Assembly: GCA_045600125.1 (NCBI GenBank)
Contig: JAZRXH010000166.1
Location: 1-27,691 of the forward strand
DNA: 27,691 bases
From: SIG622 sp045600125
GTDB lineage: Bacteria; Bacillota; Clostridia; Oscillospirales; CAG-382
Reading direction: 5' to 3'
Under the pieces are notes generated by a model that worked only from the letters and a program-made list of their open reading frames with translations, did no database searches and was not told the DNA's origin. Below, piece after piece: positions 24,210 to 27,691 of the stretch. How positions within the stretch are numbered: the first letter of the stretch is position 1; every line of letters starts with the position of its first letter. Made by a program: the position numbers and the translations under genes.

Positions 24210-24806
24210 GTGTTATATTACAGCAGGAAAAATCACAGAAAGATCATCCACACAAAAAACTGTTTTATCGTGCGGCATTTCGATCCCGAAGCGATCGGTA
24301 CGTTTGAAACGCTGCAGGAAGCGCTCAATGCCGGCTACCGGCTCTGCCGTCGCTGCGATCCCATCGCCCGGCAATATAAAAAGGAGCGGGAAGATATCCT
24401 GCGCTACTGTGACCGCAACGGAATGTCCTGCCATTTCAGCGGTCCGTATCTCAAGATTACCCACGCACGCACCGATTGGCTCGTTTCCGTGAGCCTAGAC
24501 GGCAAGCTGCAGCTTTTTCACAAAAATACCCGGTCGCAGGCATCGGATCGTTTTTCCCCTATTCCCGGATATCACGATCAAGGTGTGCGGCACGGCGTTC
24601 TTATGGGATTCTTCGGGTATATAAAGAAGCATGATGCTTACAGATACAGGTTTACCCAAGCGCTTTTGCCCCCTCCCGTAAAAAAGCCTGCCAGAAAAAG
24701 CACGAAAAAGCGACGGAAGGAGTACGAAAAGATTAAACGCCTCGAGCGTCAAAATGCCATCCAGAACGTTCTGGATATCATAGATTCTTTCGGAATGACG
24801 AGGTAA
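24210..24806 (+). CDS. Small basic protein with an Ada-like Cys motif, function unknown
   Basis: I prefer GTG 24210, which follows AAAGAAGGTG by about 6 nt; an in-frame ATG at 24180 has no ribosome site. The 198-residue product begins with a compact motif of H14-x3-C18, then TFETLQEALNAGYRLCRRC with C46 and C49. It has the shape of the Ada/metal-binding module (His/Cys, then F-x-s-x-x-eA-x-x-aGYRpCkrC). In Ada that module holds zinc and receives methyl groups; here it stands alone without a methyltransferase domain, so that function is not implied. The middle (about 65-150) is mixed, and the C-terminus is highly basic (KKPARKSTKKRRKEYEK), suggesting nucleic-acid contact by inference only. No partner gene is adjacent. 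Confidence 0.7.
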   Translation: MLYYSRKNHRKIIHTKNCFIVRHFDPEAIGTFETLQEALNAGYRLCRRCDPIARQYKKEREDILRYCDRNGMSCHFSGPYLKITHARTDWLVSVSLDGKLQLFHKNTRSQASDRFSPIPGYHDQGVRHGVLMGFFGYIKKHDAYRYRFTQALLPPPVKKPARKSTKKRRKEYEKIKRLERQNAIQNVLDIIDSFGMTR

Positions 24807-24816
24807 CCCCCGCAGG

Positions 24817-24991
24817 GCGGGGAGGCCCCGCCGCCACCTCGGGACCCCACTTCGCACAAAGTTACTCTGAGTGAAAGTTTTCTTCGAAAACTTTAGCTTG
24901 GAGCAAGCGCCAAAGAAGCGCTTGCGACATGCAATGCCCGAGTGTTGCCTCGCTTTGCCGCCAGCGGGGAGGCCCCGCCGCCACTTCGGGA
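24817..24991. repeat. Direct repeat pair, 28 bp, 147 bp apart
   Basis: A block beginning GCGGGGAGGCCCCGCCGCCA occurs at 24817-24844 and 24964-24991 with one base difference (CCTCGGGA or CTTCGGGA). The GGGG/CCCC core is itself a small hairpin. Confidence 0.8.
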
Positions 24992-25050
24992 CTGCACCTC
25001 AGATGAAATTCGGGAGCGCAGATGCCGAGTGTTGCCCCGCTTTGCCGCCA
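24935..25050 (+). repeat. Direct repeat of the CCGAGTGTTGCC block
   Basis: CCGAGTGTTGCC followed by YCGCTTTGCCGCCA occurs at about 24937-24963 and 25025-25050. The second copy continues into the full hairpin element at 25011-25069. The first breaks off after GCCGCCA and joins the GGGGAGGCCCC repeat, so it is a truncated copy. Confidence 0.75.
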
Positions 25051-25069
25051 TATATTCAAGCGGCAAAGC
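25011..25069 (+). ncRNA. Candidate structured-RNA element, copy 2
   Basis: A flank with GGGAGCGCAGATG and CCGAGTGT leads to the perfect 10-bp stem GCTTTGCCGC (25039-25048) with GCGGCAAAGC (25060-25069) around the loop CATATATTCAA. It matches the minus-strand copy at 19772-19831 with one loop change and three compensated stem pairs. Two further hairpins (25103-25133 and 25170-25196) follow, as two hairpins follow copy 1. Confidence 0.45.
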
Positions 25070-25102
25070 TCACGGCATTTTCCAAAAGCCGAAAACTCTC
25101 CT

Positions 25103-25133
25103 CTGTTGCGGCACCGCTTTCCTGCCGCAACAG
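25103..25133. other. Perfect 11-bp hairpin
   Basis: CTGTTGCGGCA (25103-25113) pairs with TGCCGCAACAG (25123-25133) around a 9-nt loop. It has no T-run on either side, so it is not a typical terminator. It directly precedes the ACAGTAGGCAAC motif that recurs at about 25411. Confidence 0.7.
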
Positions 25134-25169
25134 ACAGTAGGCAACAATCCATTATCAAAGAAAAAACAC

Positions 25170-25196
25170 AGCCCAAGTCCGTTAAAGACTTGGGCT
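25170..25196 (-). terminator. Terminator-like hairpin within the repeat region
   Basis: AGCCCAAGTC (25170-25179) pairs with GACTTGGGCT (25187-25196) around a 7-nt loop. On the minus strand it is followed by GTGTTTTTTC. It may be a second terminator for leftward transcription from ychF. Confidence 0.6.
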
Positions 25197-25202
25197 TATT
25201 TC

Positions 25203-25311
25203 AAAGTTTTCGCCCGCCTTTTTCAAAAGGCGGCGAGGGTTTGGGGCGAGGAGCCCCACGCTCTCATAAGGCGGCGAGGGTTTGGGGCGAGGAGCCCCAC
25301 GCTCTCATAAG
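25203..25311 (-). repeat. REP-like repeat with 41-bp tandem duplication
   Basis: After AAAGTTTTCGCCCGCC and TTTTTCAAAAGG, a 41-bp unit (GCGGCGAGGGTTTGGGG, then CGAGGAGCCCC, then ACGCTCTCATAAG) runs 25230-25270 and is repeated exactly at 25271-25311, with a partial third start (GTGGCGAGG). Sister copies lie at 25480-25552 and, reversed, at 17344-17394. Confidence 0.85.
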
Positions 25312-25448
25312 GTGGCGAGGTGCAGGGGCAGAGCCCCGCAGCTTCCGTCGAAAAAGCCTTTCAAGGTTATCGGGAACGAACCTCCGCCGGGGTCGGCGTT
25401 TGACCCCGGTGGACAGTAGGCAACGACCATTTATCCTTAAAAAAACCG

Positions 25449-25470
25449 TGGCAGTCCGTATGGACTGCCA
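25449..25470 (-). terminator. Terminator-like hairpin downstream of ychF
   Basis: TGGCAGTCC (25449-25457) pairs perfectly with GGACTGCCA (25462-25470) around GTAT. On the minus strand it is followed by CGGTTTTTTT, fitting termination of ychF. Confidence 0.65.
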
Positions 25471-25479
25471 TTTGAGTAA

Positions 25480-25552
25480 AAGTTTTCGCCCGCCTTTTTC
25501 AAAAGGCGGCGAGGGTTTGGGGCGAGCAGCCCCACGCTCTCGTAAGGCGACG
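25480..25552 (-). repeat. REP-like repeat, second copy
   Basis: This copy repeats the order AAGTTTTCGCCCGCC, TTTTTCAAAAGGCGGCGAGG, TTTGGGGCGAG and AGCCCCACGCTCTC seen at 25203-25270, without the tandem unit. In both copies the block is preceded, through a terminator-like hairpin and an A-run, by ACAGTAGGCAAC. Confidence 0.8.
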
Positions 25553-25555
25553 GGA

Positions 25556-25580
25556 TGCAGGGGGCGAGAAGCCCCCTGCA
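25556..25580 (-). terminator. Hairpin immediately after ychF
   Basis: TGCAGGGGGC (25556-25565) pairs perfectly with GCCCCCTGCA (25571-25580) around 5 nt, 7 bp past the ychF stop. It has no T-run, so it may protect the 3' end or belong to the repeat rather than terminate by itself. Confidence 0.45.
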
Positions 25581-25586
25581 GTATAA

Positions 25587-26681
25587 TTACACGTTGAAGC
25601 GGAAGAGTACGACGTCGCCGTCAGCCATGACGTAGTCTTTACCTTCGCTGCGCATGAGACCCTTATCCCGGGCGGCGGCGGTAGAGCCGCAGGCTACGAG
25701 ATCATCGAAGGCGATGACTTCGGCACGGATGAAGCCTCTTTCAAAGTCGGAATGGATCTTGCCGGCTGCCTGAGGCGCCTTGGTGCCCTTGGTGATGGTC
25801 CACGCACGGACTTCCTCGGGTCCTGCGGTGAGGAAGGAGATGAGTCCGAGGAGGGAGTAGCACGCCTTGACCAGCTTGTCGAGGCCCGAGCATTCAAGAC
25901 CGAGGTCGGCGAGGAATTCCTTCTTGTCCTCTCCTTCGAGCTCGGCGATCTCGGCTTCGATGCCGGCGCAGATGACCACGATCTCGGAGCCTTCGTCCCT
26001 GGCGATCTTTTCGAGAGCGCAGTAGTGAGGATTCTCGCGGGGATCGGCGGTGAGGGCGTCCTCGTCGATGTTCGCCGCATAGATCACCGGCTTCATGCTC
26101 AGAAGCGGGAAGTCCCGCAGGATCTCCAGCTCCTCCTCGGTATAGTCGAGGACTCTCGCATTCCTGCCGCCGTTCAGCGCTTCGAGGAGCCGGTCGATGA
26201 GGTCGATCTCCTTCTGCACCGACTTGTCGCCCTTCAGGCGCTTTATGGCGTTGTCTTTGCGTCTTTCGAGAATTTCGATATCGGAATAGATGAGCTCCAG
26301 CTCGATGGTCTCCACGTCGGCGGCGGGATCCACCTTGCCGTTCACGTGGATGATGTCGCTGTTCTCGAAGCAGCGCACCACGTGTACGATGGCGTCCACC
26401 TCACGGATGTGGGAAAGGAACTTGTTGCCCAGTCCCTCGCCCTTGGACGCACCCTTTACAAGGCCTGCGATGTCTACGAATTCGATGACCGCCGGGGTGT
26501 ACTTCTTGGGGTCGTACATCTTCGCAAGCACGTCCAGTCTTGCATCCGGCACCGGAGCGATGCCCACGTTGGGGTCGATGGTGCAGAACGGATAGTTCGC
26601 CGCATCCGCTCCCGCATTGGTGATCGCATTGAAAAGCGTGCTCTTGCCGACGTTCGGCAGACCTACGATACCGAGTTTCAT
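25587..26681 (-). CDS. ychF: Redox-regulated ATPase YchF (Obg family)
   Basis: This 364-residue protein has the standard YchF length and layout. G1 is GLPNVGKST at residues 7-15, followed by DPNVG and VPDARLDVLA. G3 is DIAGLVKGASKGEGLGNKFL near 68-87, a helical insertion follows, and NIDED stands in place of the usual NKxD near 203. That NxxE-type change explains the family's preference for ATP over GTP. A C-terminal TGS domain (about 280-364) includes TAGPEEVRAWTI and RGFIRAEVI. YchF binds ribosomes and is linked to stress and translation control. The ribosome site before ATG 26681 is weak. The gene has its own promoter and reads leftward into the repeat region. Confidence 0.96.
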   Translation of the reverse strand: MKLGIVGLPNVGKSTLFNAITNAGADAANYPFCTIDPNVGIAPVPDARLDVLAKMYDPKKYTPAVIEFVDIAGLVKGASKGEGLGNKFLSHIREVDAIVHVVRCFENSDIIHVNGKVDPAADVETIELELIYSDIEILERRKDNAIKRLKGDKSVQKEIDLIDRLLEALNGGRNARVLDYTEEELEILRDFPLLSMKPVIYAANIDEDALTADPRENPHYCALEKIARDEGSEIVVICAGIEAEIAELEGEDKKEFLADLGLECSGLDKLVKACYSLLGLISFLTAGPEEVRAWTITKGTKAPQAAGKIHSDFERGFIRAEVIAFDDLVACGSTAAARDKGLMRSEGKDYVMADGDVVLFRFNV

Positions 26682-26780
26682 TTTTATGACCGCAGCTTCC
26701 GGGAAGGATCCGAAAGCTCCCTTTCGTTTCTTTTATTTTCCGGCGGACACAAGAAGGCGCCGCAGAATTTTCCAAGTAAA

Positions 26781-26809
26781 AGTATAGCACACTTTCGGCG
26801 GGAAGTCAA
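26781..26809 (-). promoter_or_regulatory. Promoter of ychF
   Basis: On the minus strand TTGACT (26809-26804) and TATACT (26786-26781) are 17 nt apart. It lies between the stop of the right-edge gene and ychF, with a leader of about 90 nt. Confidence 0.75.
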
Positions 26810-26840
26810 GGAGGGAATGCCCTTTTTTACAAAGCCCCTC

Positions 26841-27691
26841 TTATTCCATTGCCTTTGCCGCACATCCGCACAGCGGCATAAGCGTTCCGTCTGCCGAGAG
26901 AAGGAAAATGCGGATCTCCGAAGGATCCTCCCCGTGAAGGGCAAGCTCCGAAACGGGAGTGTCCGGGTCGTAATCGAGGACGCAGGCACACATTTTTTCC
27001 GCATCATAGGCCGCCGTAAAGAGTACGCCGCCCTGCGCTTTCATTTCTTCGGAAACATAGGAGCAGACCCTGAGCGTATTGCCGCTTCGTGTCACCTCTC
27101 CGATCTCGGTGTCGCCGTTTATCCATTTCGCATACAGCGTCATGGCTGCCCGCACGGGCTTTGAAAAATCAAAGGGAACCGTACATTCCTCGTCCCTGAA
27201 CCAGCCCGAAAGCTTTCTTTCGGGGTCGGAGAGCGACGGCTTTTCCATCATTCCGCCGTAGCTTACCGTAAGCGGGGATATCGCCGTGCCGCAGTCGGTC
27301 ACAAAGGTCACTTCAAAATCAGGGCGCTCCACGAAATACCGCACGTAGCGGACGTTGGATGAAAGGGTAACGCCGTCGGGGTTCCGGTTATAGAGGTCGT
27401 TGAAGGAGGACAACGTGCTCGAAAAAGTCACGACTTGCTCACCCTCGCCGGAAAGGATCGTTTTGTGCGTACCGGAAGCAAGGAAGCTCTTAGTCGCACC
27501 GCCCTGCGTAAAGTTCCCCTTGACTTCCAGAGTACCGGCAATCAGATTAGATCCGCTGCCTGATTTCTTTGCAAAGTTTCCGGTTACAAGAACATAGGCG
27601 TTTTCGTTTTCCATATGGAAGCTGTTAGTGCCGCTTGCCGAACTAGTTATTTTATTGATTGACAAATCTCCGCCTATTTCCGTTCTTCCGC
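26841..27691 (-). CDS. C-terminal part of a secreted surface protein with a Listeria-Bacteroides-type repeat (partial)
   Basis: The minus-strand frame is open from the right edge to TAA at 26843-26841. A TTG at 27665 could be read as a start, but the frame continues upstream (GRTEIGGDLS) in the same repeat style, so the true start lies outside. The visible part, about 283 residues, starts with beta-repeat segments built on G-x-L-x-V-x-GNF and a KTILSGEGEQVVTFSS stretch. One Listeria-Bacteroides (Flg_new-type) repeat follows, ending WFRDEECTVPFDF, then AMTLYAKW. The C-terminal domain ends in IRIFLLSADGTLMPLC, like the end of the 2153-aa protein. It is probably extracellular. No anchor is visible at the C-terminus, so an anchor, if any, must be N-terminal. 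Confidence 0.85.
   Translation of the reverse strand, partial: GRTEIGGDLSINKITSSASGTNSFHMENENAYVLVTGNFAKKSGSGSNLIAGTLEVKGNFTQGGATKSFLASGTHKTILSGEGEQVVTFSSTLSSFNDLYNRNPDGVTLSSNVRYVRYFVERPDFEVTFVTDCGTAISPLTVSYGGMMEKPSLSDPERKLSGWFRDEECTVPFDFSKPVRAAMTLYAKWINGDTEIGEVTRSGNTLRVCSYVSEEMKAQGGVLFTAAYDAEKMCACVLDYDPDTPVSELALHGEDPSEIRIFLLSADGTLMPLCGCAAKAME

Larger units (their letters stand above)
24807..25586. other. 780-bp intergenic region packed with hairpins and repeats, no gene
   Basis: Short frames on both strands lack ribosome sites and reflect the repeats. I can pair at least seven perfect hairpins here. They are 24874-24894 (9 bp), 24903-24925 (8 bp), 25039-25069 (10 bp), 25103-25133 (11 bp), 25170-25196 (10 bp), 25449-25470 (9 bp) and 25556-25580 (10 bp). 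Duplicated sequence blocks are listed separately. It separates convergent genes, the plus-strand Ada-like gene and minus-strand ychF, so part of it must serve as terminators. Confidence 0.75.

Noticed and set aside
24807..25586. CRISPR array
   Set aside because: Repeats are few, unequal in spacing and length, and are themselves hairpins or tandem duplicates; no regular repeat-spacer pattern or cas genes are present.
24871..25597. Plus-strand frames of 89-191 codons in the repeat region
   Set aside because: They are translations of the intergenic repeats and hairpins, without ribosome sites, and differ in frame between repeat copies.
25752..27164. 470-codon plus-strand frame
   Set aside because: It is antisense to ychF and the right-edge gene and runs across both and the ychF promoter.

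Overview
The window looks like a chromosomal segment of a GC-rich, anaerobic Gram-positive bacterium of the Clostridia, most likely a gut Oscillospiraceae/Ruminococcaceae-type organism. This placement is an inference. It rests on strong AGGAGG-type ribosome sites, TTGACA/TATAAT-type promoters, a 2[4Fe-4S] clostridial ferredoxin, GTP-type PEP carboxykinase, an S-layer-homology protein and very large repetitive secreted proteins. No phage, plasmid, CRISPR, rRNA or tRNA genes were seen.

Left part (1-13.6 kb, all real genes on the minus strand). Positions 1-3086 hold the N-terminal 1028 codons of a large secreted protein that runs off the left edge; its four beta modules alternate with Cys-knuckle repeats. 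A divergent, GC-rich remnant resembling a glycoside-hydrolase C-terminus follows (3238-3501). Next come a two-gene unit (728-aa lipoprotein, then an Lgt-like membrane protein) and a 2153-aa secreted protein built of Gly-rich beta-solenoid repeats in seven modules. Long plus-strand reading frames across these genes are mirror artefacts.

Middle part (13.6-22.1 kb). On the plus strand lie a BspA-type leucine-rich-repeat protein with a textbook promoter, a MATE transporter, a U32-like Cys-rich protein and PEP carboxykinase with a perfect terminator. A minus-strand ferredoxin follows, then a tiny lipoprotein and HflX on the plus strand.

Right part (22.1-27.7 kb). An S-layer-homology protein with two Ig-like (BIG2) domains and a small protein with an Ada-like Cys motif sit in a visibly more AT-rich stretch. 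A 780-bp hairpin- and repeat-dense intergenic region follows, then minus-strand YchF and the C-terminal part of another secreted protein with a Listeria-Bacteroides-type repeat that runs off the right edge.

The two themes that stand out are these. (1) Several secreted proteins share Cys-knuckle repeats, and two share a C-terminal tail ending in PLC. (2) There is a set of intergenic repeats, including a hairpin found twice about 5 kb apart in opposite orientations, with compensatory changes in its stem, a conserved 11-nt loop and a conserved 5' flank. That pair is the best candidate for an undescribed structured RNA or small mobile repeat.
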